This document shows, one piece after another, positions 37,031-49,000 of a stretch of 64,000 nt of DNA. Under the pieces are notes generated by a model. The model did not search any database, was not told where the DNA came from, and saw nothing but the letters and a program-made list of their open reading frames with translations. Numbering within the stretch: position 1 is the first letter of the stretch; the number at the start of each line of letters is the position of its first letter. Source of the stretch: Lutjanus erythropterus (taxonomy: Eukaryota > Chordata > Actinopteri > Lutjaniformes > Lutjanidae); contig CM034599.1 in the NCBI GenBank assembly GCA_020091685.1, positions 41,837,279 through 41,901,278 on the forward strand, in the 5' to 3' direction. The position numbers were made by a program, and so were the translations under genes.

Positions 37031-38859
37031 TATTTTACTCACTTACCTCTAGTGATGTTGTATTTCATGGGATGGTATCAATCATCAACTGTCAGACATT
37101 TTAAACATTTAAACCATTTATATTCAGGTAACTGTCTCTTAAATATCTCTGGTTGTATTAGGCCAGTATGGACAGGACCCCTTTATGCTCATATTTCATC
37201 AATGTGATGAATTTTCTTTATTTGTATTTTTCCTTGTTTTTGCTTTATTGTCAAGAAGTCATACCTTATCCTTTACATGTCACAAAATCAAAACACTTCA
37301 CAGCCCCTACACAATTTGAACCTCCAATTTGTTTTCACCTCCACATTTGGATTAAATCTCCAAATCGTCATACTGTACCAAAACATTAAAAAAAGGGGCC
37401 GGTCTTGATTTGTATTTAATACATGCTAGATCAGACATTCCTGTCTTGTTATTTTATGCATAAGCAGTCTCTGAATAAAATGTCCAGATAACTGATTGAA
37501 TCTCAATATTGTTGAAAAAAAAAAAAAACATAAACCGTAGGTCAGGGATATTCAACTTGTTTTACAAAGGGGCCACTTTTGCAAAGTGACAGGAGGCCAG
37601 GCGTCACTTCATAAACAACCATTACTAATATTGATATTTATAAGATAAAATGAATTAACATTAAAAGGCCCACAACTCATCTTTGTAGTTAAATTCTTAA
37701 AAAGTTGTGAAGGTTGTGAGATAAGTGCTTCATACAAATTTAAAAGTGAACATTCACTAAACTGTTTTGTTTATAAATGCTGAAAATGTTCATAGGTTAG
37801 ACATCATGAAAGATATTGTATCAGTGTGGTTTCTGCCTACCGACTTTCACAGCCTAATCCTCTGTATTTACAGCACAAAACATCATGTTAAACTATGGAA
37901 ACTACAGGAGGCCTACAGTATTTTCCATATGAAGCCATCATTTTGAACATTGTCAAGGTTTTTGGCCAACATGAACCAAACACTGATTCTTTCTTTCTCA
38001 GATCACTTTGTTTAATTAATATTTTCCCGTGTGGAGGGAAAAATCATTTTGTTCTGTTGACAAAATACATAGTTCCAAGCAAAGTGTGAATTAAGAAAAT
38101 TTGTTACTGACTTGTTTTTAACGTGTGAAATGCTTCATGTGACGCATGCAAGTGGAAAAGTTAACTGCACTAATTATTAATTTGCCATTGAATATGCTTA
38201 TCGTACAGTGATATTGATTTCAGTTTTATCATTCAGCTCTGTGTTCCAGTATCGACTATGGACCAGAACTATTACAGTTCGGGATTTTTCTTCATTTTTA
38301 TTTTGCTTCTTTCTTTCTTCTCAGTTCAGTTTACTTTAGTTTCCCATGTGGGTTTGTTCATTTCACTTCGGTTTTTGGTTCTTAAAATGTTTTATTTCAG
38401 TTCAGTTATTATTAGGTCTAGTTTCAATATTAGATTTATTTTTATTAAATTGTTTTGTTTTTTTTTGGTCAGAGCACGTTTCACAAGTTTAGAATAGGTA
38501 TTACAATATAAAAACAACACTTTGTAAAAGAAACCGACTCAGTCATTTCCCAGTCTAAACAGATGCCTCAGTGACTCTTCATGCTTTCTCTGTTGAGATA
38601 TTTGAAATGACAGAAACTAAAACTAAAGAATTCTATTTTATTTCAGTTAACTAAAATGTTTTTTCACACCCAGTTTTAGTTGTTAGTTTAGTTTTAGTTC
38701 TTTACATTCATAGGATTAGCCTCTTGATGACATCTGAAGGTGATTCATTTTTGGAAAGACATAAATAAAACCTCAACTATATGTTACAGAGGATTCTAAA
38801 ATCAAGTGGAATTTTCCTTTAATGTTAATGATTATTGTTTTTTCACGACCTCCTCCTAC
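36935..38859 (-). other. ccdc125: ccdc125 5' intron (predicted)
   Basis: It holds a (CA)n run, an hAT-like left end at about 37,545 (CAGGGATATTCAACTTG) and AT-rich DNA. No other element recognised. Confidence 0.45.
36998..37027 (+). repeat. (CA)n microsatellite
   Basis: Fourteen to fifteen CA units. Confidence 0.95.
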
Positions 38860-39070
38860 CTGCAACTTTGAAGAGAACTTTATATTCCTTGATGCTTGAG
38901 AACCTCCACCGACCGACCGACAACCACACAAACAAAAAGAGAGTTTAGTAAAATGTCGTCTTAGTTTCGCCTACGAAGTAACAGCAAGGACAAGTTCCAC
39001 GTAAATCCGTTCCGTGCCGCACGGAGAGAATACAAAGTGACTTCCTTCTTCCACCCAGTCTAGTCTCTGG
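38860..39070 (-). promoter_or_regulatory. ccdc125: Probable ccdc125 promoter and non-coding first exon
   Basis: This patch has more CpGs than its surroundings and ends on the minus strand with a good donor, GTTGCAG|GTAGGAG, at 38860. It contains ETS-like GGAAG/GGAAGT motifs near 39,040-39,060. The putative transcribed part has no ATG, consistent with a 5'UTR exon spliced to the coding exon at 36934. The start site is not visible, so the right-hand limit is approximate. Confidence 0.45.
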
Positions 39071-39632
39071 CATGCCAGCATAATCAAGCTAAAGCTGTAC
39101 CACCAACTACTTCCTGTCATCACCTTCAAAATAAACTCCACACAACTCTGACAATAAGTCCCTTATATGTTTAAGACAAAAACAAAGTGTTGCTGGAAAT
39201 AACTGACTTCCTGACTTATGAATTACTCAATCACAGAATAACATACTGTAAAAAAAAAAAAAAAAATCTTTTCTGAAAAAAAGATAAAACAATGACATTC
39301 CAAAAGACGCTATGACAGAAAATAATGCAATTTGAACTGAAACTTTTTAAAATTGCAATCCTAAATTATTAATTACAGATGTTATTGGAGCAGCATACAT
39401 TTTAAAATGTATTCTAGGACGAATCATTTCTTGAATTTAAATTGAAAGTACTGCAGCGAGTTCCTGCAGCAGACAGACAGTTAGTCACAGTCACCAGAGG
39501 GAATATTTGAAGAACCTCATGTGAAACTGTTGAGTAAATATTGGATGAAGGGGTGTGTGAGGGGAGATAATGTTCAAATAAAGAGCTCCATGATCAGCCG
39601 TTCACAGTCAATAAGCATTTCTCAATAAGCAT
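39071..39632. other. Intergenic gap between ccdc125 and rad17
   Basis: A few hundred AT-rich bases with no recognised gene. In human, TAF9 and AK6 lie between these two genes; neither is seen here. Confidence 0.6.
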
Positions 39633-39638
39633 TTTAAT
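39633..39638 (-). terminator. rad17: Candidate rad17 polyadenylation signal (ATTAAA)
   Basis: The minus strand reads ATTAAA about 95 bp past the rad17 stop codon. I saw no canonical AATAAA in this orientation before the ccdc125 promoter region. The assignment rests on position only. Confidence 0.4.
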
Positions 39639-39732
39639 GTAATATTTCTTATTTTCCATCCATGGGAAACAGTAAAAAAGATGTCAGTTAAAGGTATGTA
39701 TGACAATACAAGTATGACAATCGCTGGAAGTG

Positions 39733-39904
39733 TTAGTCACTGGTATATTCCTCTATGATCAGGTCCTCCTCCTCCACAAGTTCTTGGCTTGTAGTAGGCT
39801 GGGGCTGACTGGCTGGAAGACCTTCCTCTTTCTCCTCTTCCTCCTCTTCAGTATCTATCTCCAGGTGTCCCGGCTCTTTGTCTGTCAGAGCCTCCAGTTT
39901 TAAT
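39733..39904 (-). CDS. rad17: rad17 terminal exon and stop codon
   Basis: 172 bp of coding sequence. It opens with RLKLEALTD, continues through a Glu-rich run, then LPASQPQP and the acidic end IIEEYTSD. The stop is TAA at 39733-39735. The acceptor is preceded by a long TG tract rather than a pyrimidine tract. Confidence 0.95.
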
Positions 39905-39983
39905 CTGCACATGCACACGCAAATGCATGTGTACACACACACAAACACAAACACAAACACAAACACAAACACAAACACACACA

Positions 39984-40068
<85 letters not shown>

Positions 40069-43000
40069 TGAATAAAGACAAGTAGAACTGAAATCAATAA
40101 CAGATGGACATGATCAACATCATTCGGTAATGTACATGAAACCATAGGTATCCATGGAAACAGTCAATGGTGACAAATATACCACTGGAGTGTTCATGTT
40201 TTCTGATTTTTTTTTTTTTCTTTAATGATTTGTTATTTTTCTCTGTATACGCCTTGCTGTTTTTATCACAGCTTATGTTTAACACGTATAATTGCCTTTT
40301 TATCCTCTATTTATGATATATAAAAATATTTTTCTCTTTCTTCTGTGTTATCTCATGTTATTTAGTTTTTTGTTTTGTTTTGTTTTACAGGTTATGTTAT
40401 CTGGGACTGCCATTGGGTGTTGCTACCATATAGGTGTGGTTACACCTGTGTTTGTTTGTTTAAAGCTTTGACAAAGATCTACAGTGGTCAAGACATGTTG
40501 GCATTTTAACTGAGCCACTTCAGTTGTTTCCCTCTTGTTGTTATGTATGTTCTCATCTTTTTGACTGCCTGGATGGCACTCAAAAACATGTAGTTATTTT
40601 TGTCAAACTCATTTCAGAAGATCCATCCATCCATCAATCCATCACATAGCTACAAATATGAAGGTTCACACTCAGAACTGATCCATTTGTCAAGTAGCAG
40701 ACTATACTGTCTGGTGGCAGTCAGGTGTTTGCAGCTCTTCATAGCATACGGATACATTGATTATGAAACTGTTTTGTTGGTTACAGACACCACAAAGTAA
40801 AAAGAGTTATCAGCTCTCAATTTTATCATCAGGTGGAGCCATTTCTTCTCAGACTCACACCACTAGTTTTTTCTTACAGTTTTCAATTACTTTTATTCAC
40901 TAAAACAACATCATCTGACAAAATCATTACTGTTCAATTCTGTGATAAATATAGTGTTTTCTTGTATGTGACACCATAACTACTACATAATTAATCATCA
41001 GTAGTCGTCAAATCCTTCTGCCAGAAGCTTTTAAATTGAAAAAAGTAATCAGTAAAATCTGAGTTCAGATTATTTTGTCTAGAAACAGTTGATACCATTT
41101 CAGCTGTTGGATGACCGTGGTTTGATTCCAGCTGTGGGCCTGATTTTCCACAATTCTCTGATGTCAACAAGACAATACAGACAGCTGCTATAAAGGTTTG
41201 GGTGGATCTTTGGATTGCACACTGTGGGTCACCGGGGATCGTCATAACTTACAGACACACTTGAATCTAACTGCATTATGAGAGGATAAAATCTGTACCT
41301 GCCAGGGAACCTCCTCAGTGACATCTGACCCACATCCTGGATAAGAGCTATTTGAGCTGGGAGAGACGGTGAAGCACAGAACACTTGAAATGAAACAAAG
41401 CTCTGTTGATTTTAGACAGATGCCAGATTATCAAAGCAAAAAGGATTTAAGGGTCATAATACACATTCATGTACTTTGTTCACAGTTCATCAGCAATACA
41501 TTATGTATAAGCAGTCAATACCAGAAGCCCCACAGAGCAAAATGACAAACTGTCCCCTGAAAATACTGTGCAACAATTATCTGTAAGCTTTGAAATATTG
41601 CTCAGAGTGGTTGGTATTTCTGGCATGCTGTAAGCAACTACACCAGTCATTCCCACAGACTTGGTCGAAACCCACAAGTGGGTCACAGGAGATTTTACTT
41701 GGGTCCCCAAATAAATATGACTAATACGTTTCATATATGCAGTAACCTTTTATAAAGCATTTATTTTGTATTTTGTTTTAGTGATGAGAAGAAAAAAACA
41801 AGAGCCTGTTGATTCCTAGGAATTCCTAGTCCTGGGAATGCCCAAATATTGTTGAATTTTAGTAAAGTGTTAAAAGGAAAATTGATGGTATGCTGAGATG
41901 CAGGTCAACATTAAACACAGGCATTTGTATTTCAGGACTAGATGAGGGGGGAAAGCATGCTGGTATGTAAAAATATATATTGAGAATCTGTTTATAGAGT
42001 ATCTCACAAAAGTGAGTACACCCCTCACATTTCTGCAAATATTTAATTATATCTTTTCATGGGACAACAGTGAAGAAATGACACTTTGATACAATGTAGT
42101 CAGTGTACAGCTTGTATAACAGTGTAAATTTACTGTCCCCTCAAAATAACTCAACACACAGCCATTAATGTTTAGACCTTGTAACACTAACAAGTCATAT
42201 GACACCGGGGAGAAAAAAGGCTAATTGGGCCCAACTCTGACATTTTCACCTAGGGGTGTACTCACTTTTGTTGCCAGCGGTTTAGACATTAATGGCTGTG
42301 TGTTGAGTTATTTTGAGGGGACAGTAAATTTACACTGTTATACAAGCTGTACACTGACTACTTTACGTTGTATCAAAGTGTCATTTCTTCACTGTTGTCC
42401 CATGAAAAGATATAATTAAATATTTGCAGAAATGTGAGGGGTGTACTCACTTTTGTGAGATACTGTATGCAGCAAGGTTATGTTTTCTTCAAAGGTTGAT
42501 TGGTCATGAATCTCCAGATGTTTCACTCTGGTTTGAAAAAAATCATAAATTTAATTCCACTCAAATGGTTATCAAACATAAATTAAAACATAATGGTCCA
42601 ATTCCTGTTCACCTGGCAGCAAGTCTGCATCAGTATAAAAGATGACATTTCAGCAACCTTCTGGTAATGTATTTTTTCAGATGGTCCAGTGGCTTTGTTG
42701 ATGGTTGTATGTAAGTGTTAGATGTGTCTCAGCTCAAAACACTCCCACCTGCAGTCATATTAAGGGATTCAGGGCCTCCATTTTTTGGAATTGGGTTGTC
42801 TCCATTATATGGCGATAACATGTAAGATTTATTTAGAAGAACTGTGACTGTTACTACTATTAAGATATGCATTATAATACTGCTTCCTGTGAGTAAAAGT
42901 GTGAGTGCGCTTGTGTGTACGCAGACTCATGTGAACATCTTAAATACTTTTTGTATATTCTGTTTCCATAGATCAGGTGTCATTCATAGTGTCCTCTGTT

Positions 43001-46000
43001 CATGTCCATTTCCCTCAGGCTAGTGGAGAGTGGGATACTGTATGCATGCACTCATAAATTCATTTCAGGAGGAATAGTGTACATATATGTATTTTTTCCT
43101 TACAATTGCTGCCTTTTGAATTTCTGGAATGTACAATTACTATGGAAGACTAATAATAATAATAATATTGAACAAGAAAAAGAGCATGTTAATTCCATCT
43201 AAATGCACTTATTGCATCTCATGAGATGAGCCTGTTAACTCAGCCTAAATTAATTTTGAATTTATTCCTTTCTTAACTTGTAACCTGTGTACAGATTTCC
43301 AATAAACTGTGAATATATTACAAGACTTATTGTTACTTGGATTGCTTGGTTTGTCATTTTTACACTGTCCAAAAAAAAATCAAAGCCAGGAGACTAAAGG
43401 AAACATAGAAATACAGCACAACTGATTACATTAATTTCAAAAACATTTAAAAACTATCTGGATTTCCAACTTGAGTACTTTGTAGGGTAGTGTGTTATGG
43501 ATGTGTGTGTGTTACCTTGGTTCCTCATAGGGTTGGTGAGTTTGGCCAGGTAGGGCAGCAGCTCAGTCTGCAGGCTGACTGGTGTCAGACAGAAGCTCCT
43601 GAGCAGAGACTGAGCAGCCAGGCAGTTCTCCCGGTGCTAACAGGAACAACATCAACTTCATTACAGTCTCATCTACTTTTGCTATTTACAGTCTACTTCT
43701 ATAGGCTGTACAAATAAACAGCTACACCAGCCAGTTGTTTAGATGATCCATTCATAATCAAACTCTCTGATCTGAGAAATGTTCTACATATTTAAGGGTC
43801 AGATTAGTGAACAAGATTTGTGAACAAGTTAAGGGCAGTTGAGAAAAACAGGTAGTGCTCTCTGGTGGACAAACTGAGCTAGGTGACCATAACCAAAACA
43901 ACTTTAGTTTGGCAGAGTAAGTCTCTGCCTATTGTTTGGTGTCTTTGCTCTAGAGAACACAAATTTAAACCAACCTTAAAGGGATAGCTCACCCAAAAAT
44001 GAAGCCATTATTATTACGTCGTCATCATCTACTCATCCTCATGCTGACTGAAGATAAAGTTTAATTTTTTAGTCCACAAAACACTGCTGGAGTTTCACTT
44101 GAAAACAGCATTGCAAACAATTACAGTGAATGGTGACCAGTTTTCAAACGTAAAAAAAAACAGGAATTCACAACAGTAACAATTATGACAGTATACATTC
44201 CCCCACAAGCTAAGGCTAAGTTATCATCAAGCAGCCAATGGCACACTCAGATGGCATAATGATCATAGCAAGGGAATTCAATCATGCAGATCTCAAAGTG
44301 GTCATGCCCAAATTTCATAAAAACACAAATTTCCCAACAAGAGAAAATAATGTGCTGGGCCAAGTCTACACAAACATCCCAGGAGCATTTAAAGCAGCCC
44401 CATCTTCACATCGAGGACAATAAGACTGTTCGGGAATTTTCCAATTTTAGATATCATAAGACCTTAGAGTCCTTGAGAGGCTCACACTAATTCTTAACAG
44501 ACATACTGTCTTTCTTCTAGACAGTAGACGCAGCTTCTCCTTTCAGATAAACAAGGGAACCATCCAATAATGTTGCTATGGCGGCTAAGGTTGGAGATGT
44601 GTTTGTCTTGTCTCTCTGAACGGAGTAGACGTAACTGTTATCATATCACTGACCCTGATCTATAGATCCAAGGGTGCTGACCTGTGGTCTCAGACCTTGT
44701 ATATTCATAATTCCTGTATTTGGATTTGCAGACCAATCAGAATCAGTTTTTTGCCCCCTTTGACACCCAGAGGGAGGGTTCTGCTCCACTCACCAACCCA
44801 TCTGCCAGCAGGTCAACACGGATTCTATAGTAGGGCTGCAACTAACAATTATTTTTGTAGTCAATTAATCAGTCAATTATTCTCTCAATTCATTAATTAA
44901 TAGTTGTTTGTCTTAAAAGGTCAGAAAATGGTGAAAAATGTTGACTGGTGCTTCCCAAAGGCTAAGATGATGGCCTCAAATGTATTGTTTTACTCACAAC
45001 TCAAAGATACTCAGTTTACTATCAGTAAAGAAACCAAAAAATATTCACATTTAATAAGGTGAAATTTTGACTCTTGTCTTAGAAAATTACACAAACTGAT
45101 TAATCGATCAAAATATTGTTATAAATATAGAATATATATAGTATAGTTGAAATATAGTTTATTAATCTATTGATCAATGTAGCCCTTTTCTACAGCACCA
45201 ACAGGTGTGACATACCTTGAAAAAGATCAATACAAAAAAGGCAGGTGGTCCAGATGGAGTGCGCGGGTACGTACTGAAAGCAAGTGCCAAACAGCTTATA
45301 GAGATGTTTATTAAAATATTCAATCTCTCACTACAAGCTACTGTATTAATGTGCCTCAAAACCTCAAAACCACCATCATTCCAGTGCCTAAAAAGTTTGT
45401 CAAGTGCCTTCACATACATGGAAAAGAAGTGGAAAGTGTGGCAAACTTCCTTGTGTCAAAACAGCTGACATGGTCCTCCAACACCTCAAATGTGGTTAAA
45501 ATGGCTCAACAAAGACTTTTCTTCCTTGGGAAGCTAAAAGAGGTCCAGCTCCCACAGGAACTGATGCTCAGTTTCTACAGGAGCACTAGTGAGAGCATCT
45601 TGACTAACTGCTCCATCGTGTGGTATGGCAGCTGCACAGCTGAGCAGAAAGATTTACATCGGGTGGTGATGGCGGCCCGGCGCATTAACAGGATGGAGCT
45701 CCCACACCTGGACAGTATATATGCCAGTCGACTAAGGAAGAAAGCCAGCAGCATTTTCAGGGATAACACACACCCCAGCCACTCCCTGTTTGAACCACTG
45801 CCTTCCAGCAAAGAGCTCAGGACAATAAAATTTCACACCAAAAGACTGAGGAACAGCTTCTTTCCCAGAGCTGTGGCCTCCATCACAAACCCTCCCTGCC
45901 CCAACACACAACAGACCCCAAGAACTGTGAGCAGGCCCACACAGGCACACATCAAGGACCTCGAAACACACACACACACCTTCAGAAAGTAAAGTGTGTG

Positions 46001-49000
46001 CACAAGACTGTGACTAACACACACCTCCCACTTTCAGAGACTGCATCTGCAGATACACATTGCACCATTTGTTTTAGCATCTATTTATTCAAATTTTACC
46101 AGCTACCTCCTTGTAAATAAGCCACAAAATGTGAAGAATCTGCACAATGTACATAAACTTTAATCTATTTTAAAGCTGCTATTACTGCTCTTTCTCTGTA
46201 TCTACTTTCATTTTGTATGTGTTTCTATTTTTCTGACACACACAGAGAAGCCATTCATAATTTCATTGTATCTGAATACAATGAAAATAAAGCTCTTTCT
46301 GTTTCTGAAAAAATTAAACCCGACCTGCAATCGTCATGAGGGTGAGTAGATAGTGACTGAATTTTCATTTCTGGGTTAAGTATCCCTCTAATACTTAAAC
46401 CAGAGCAAAGGTAATAATGGAACAACAGCCCCTGTGTGTTACCTTCTTGTTGACCAGCAGCCAGTTGGGTTTGTGCAGAGGTCTGAAGCCAACAGAAACT
46501 TGCCGAGAGTTGGCGTGAAGGAGCCCCCTTGTGGCCACTGACGACCCGTAATCCCCCATGGTGCTGCGACTCTGAAAACAACCCAGGACAGCCCATTACA
46601 CAGACCACAAATTATTGTTAACAGTCAATACACCATGGACCGTATTTCTAATACAGAGGCAATATCAGTAATAAACAAATACGTTCAAGTTGTGTCTTGA
46701 CTTTACTACTTAATACTCCTTACAGTTCTCCACTGTAGTACCACCTACTCCACCTGAGAAAATATACTGTTGGAGTACTTTGTAACATCCTGTCTCATAG
46801 CATCCTAATCACTATGTTGTGGTGTGTGATTTTTTGAAATAGTGCTATTTTCAGTATGAATTTATTCTCTTAATAACCTTGGTTATTAGAAGTCCAAAAT
46901 ATTTGTCAGCTCAGAAGGTAGCAGGTAGGGGCATGGAACCATCTGTGTGATACATTAATGTGAGAGCAACTCCTTAAAGGTGCATTCACTGCCCATTTTT
47001 TTTTTTTTTTTTTTTTTTAAGATTTTTAATTGCAGTTGTATTGTGTGTGTTTTTTATTCTGGTTGCCACTCTTACATAAGTTTCTCTTTGGAGTTCTATG
47101 TCTATGTGCTTTTATTTTCTATTGTTTTACTCGGCTACATCGTAAATGAGGTCTCTACCTCAATGTATTCCCGAGTATAAATAAAGGTTGAATGAATGAA
47201 TGAATGAATGAATTAACATGCTGCCATCTGAACACAAACTGTCAAACTTGGCAGTGCTCAACAAATATGGATCAATATCCTGCTACTACAATGCCTAGCT
47301 CTCACCTAAAATGCTTTCAGAAACATATTTTAGTGACTGTTTCACTGTAATATGAGAAGGTCACTCACTAGGCTGCCATATTGAGAACAGACATAGGGAG
47401 GACAGAGAGGGACTCACATGCACTAACATGCACGTGCAGCTGAACATTACAACACACATTGAGGGAGCATGACTTTGTTCTCTGCTCAGGATGCCATTAC
47501 TCCACTAATACATAGCAAACAGTTGTTTGCTGACATCTAGTTAGGCTGAATATTGTATACTGTACATTTAAATATGGCATGCAAATAACATGGACACTGG
47601 TTTAGATTCTACTGATCAAACCATCCTGATATGTTTTTTTAACGACTGGGGAGAGACTGACTGTCCAATCAGCAGTGAGGAGGTCAGCATCAGACAGGTA
47701 TTCACTGGCCCGGTCCACATCCTCCACCTCAGAGAAGAAGTCCAAGTAGTTCTGGTGGAGGTACAGGTTGAAGAACTCCCCAGACATGTGTGAACGCTCA
47801 ACAACCATCTGAACAGAGACACAGACAAATAAGTTCTGAGTGTTCTGTTTATGCATGCTGTTTGTTTCCTGTTAAAGCTATAGAAAAGTCTGTTTGTACC
47901 TCAGGGTTTACTAGTAATGCTTCTCTGTGATGATGAGACAGGTGAGATGGTAGACCAGATCCAGCAGCACACTCAGCTGCTTCAGCACCTTCATCTTTCC
48001 CTCCTGTTGATGACAAAAAACCAAGCATACAAACTATTTGCATTACAATTACTGAAGTAGTGTTATGGTTGATCAAAGCCACAGTGTAGCAGTTGTCCTC
48101 TTCACTGAGCAGATGTTTTGCTGCTGCAGGGTCAGGATTAGGACTAGCTGAGGGCTGAAATGAGATTAACATTTTAGCGAGGTATGTTGAGTCTTAAGTC
48201 AGAGTTTTGTCACTCGTCAAAAACTGTTTCAATTTGAATTTAAAGTGATCTAAATCAGGATCCACTTTGAGTTCTACAGGTAAAAAATTCCACATGTTAA
48301 TTCCACGGACAGAAAAAGCTGTTTGTCCAGATGAGGATTTACACAAGGGAACCTTGTGTTACTGAGCCTGAAGCTCTAAGTGGAACCACAAGGTCACTGA
48401 GCACCTGAGGAGCCTGATTACATAGGCATTTATGGATGAGTTTGAGATTGGCGAGATTAAAACTTAACATATTTAGTTTCTGAAGAACATGGCAACGATG
48501 TGATCTTATTGGTTTCCTGTCTAAAATTTTAACTGCTCGATTGTATATCATCATGAGAGGTTTGGTTATTGTAGATGCTGCTTGTGACCAAGAGGTTACA
48601 TAGTAACTCAAATGTGAAAAAATCATAGTATGCATGAAACTGTTTGCAGCATGAAATGGGAGACAATCTCTAATAAGTCTAAACATATGTAAGTTTGCTT
48701 TTGCAACCCTGCTCACCATCTTAACATGCTTGTCAAATTTTAGGTGGGAATCTAATATGAGGCCGAGGTATTTTACCTCTGAGACCTGTTCAATATGTTG
48801 TCTATTAATATTCAGATTTAACGCATTAGCTTCTGCTGATGACCGAGCCCTAGAGGAAAAGCAAACTGACACCGTTTTCTTAACATTAAGTGTAAGATGT
48901 GATTTTTCAAACCATGCTGCGATGGACTGTAAGTGGGATGACAAGTGTATGGAAGCTGCCAGAGCAGTTTTACCAGACACATGTATAACTGTATCATCCG

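Larger units (their letters stand above)
43980..46387. mobile_element. Second TTAA-type element, interrupted by a LINE
   Basis: The left end AGGGATAGCTCACCCAAAAA follows TTAA (43976-43979). The right end, in reverse, reads AGGGATACTTAACCCAGAAA and abuts CTAA, a one-base decay of TTAA. The left arm runs to about 44,160 and the right arm starts near 46,312; everything between is LINE plus hAT MITE. Confidence 0.75.
43637..46442 (-). other. rad17: rad17 intron holding a nested transposon
   Basis: 2.8 kb, most of it the TTAA element with LINE and hAT insertions (43,980-46,387). Confidence 0.8.

Noticed and set aside
39733-40145. Long Cys/Val and Thr/His open frames
   Set aside because: They are translations of the CA/TG microsatellite; only the part up to 39,904 is rad17 coding.
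48106-48154. Possible extra rad17 exon just upstream of the 47,900-48,003 exon (acceptor TTTCAG, donor A|GTGAAG)
   Set aside because: It is 49 bp, brings a TAG into frame with the preceding exon, and the flanking exons already join in phase without it.
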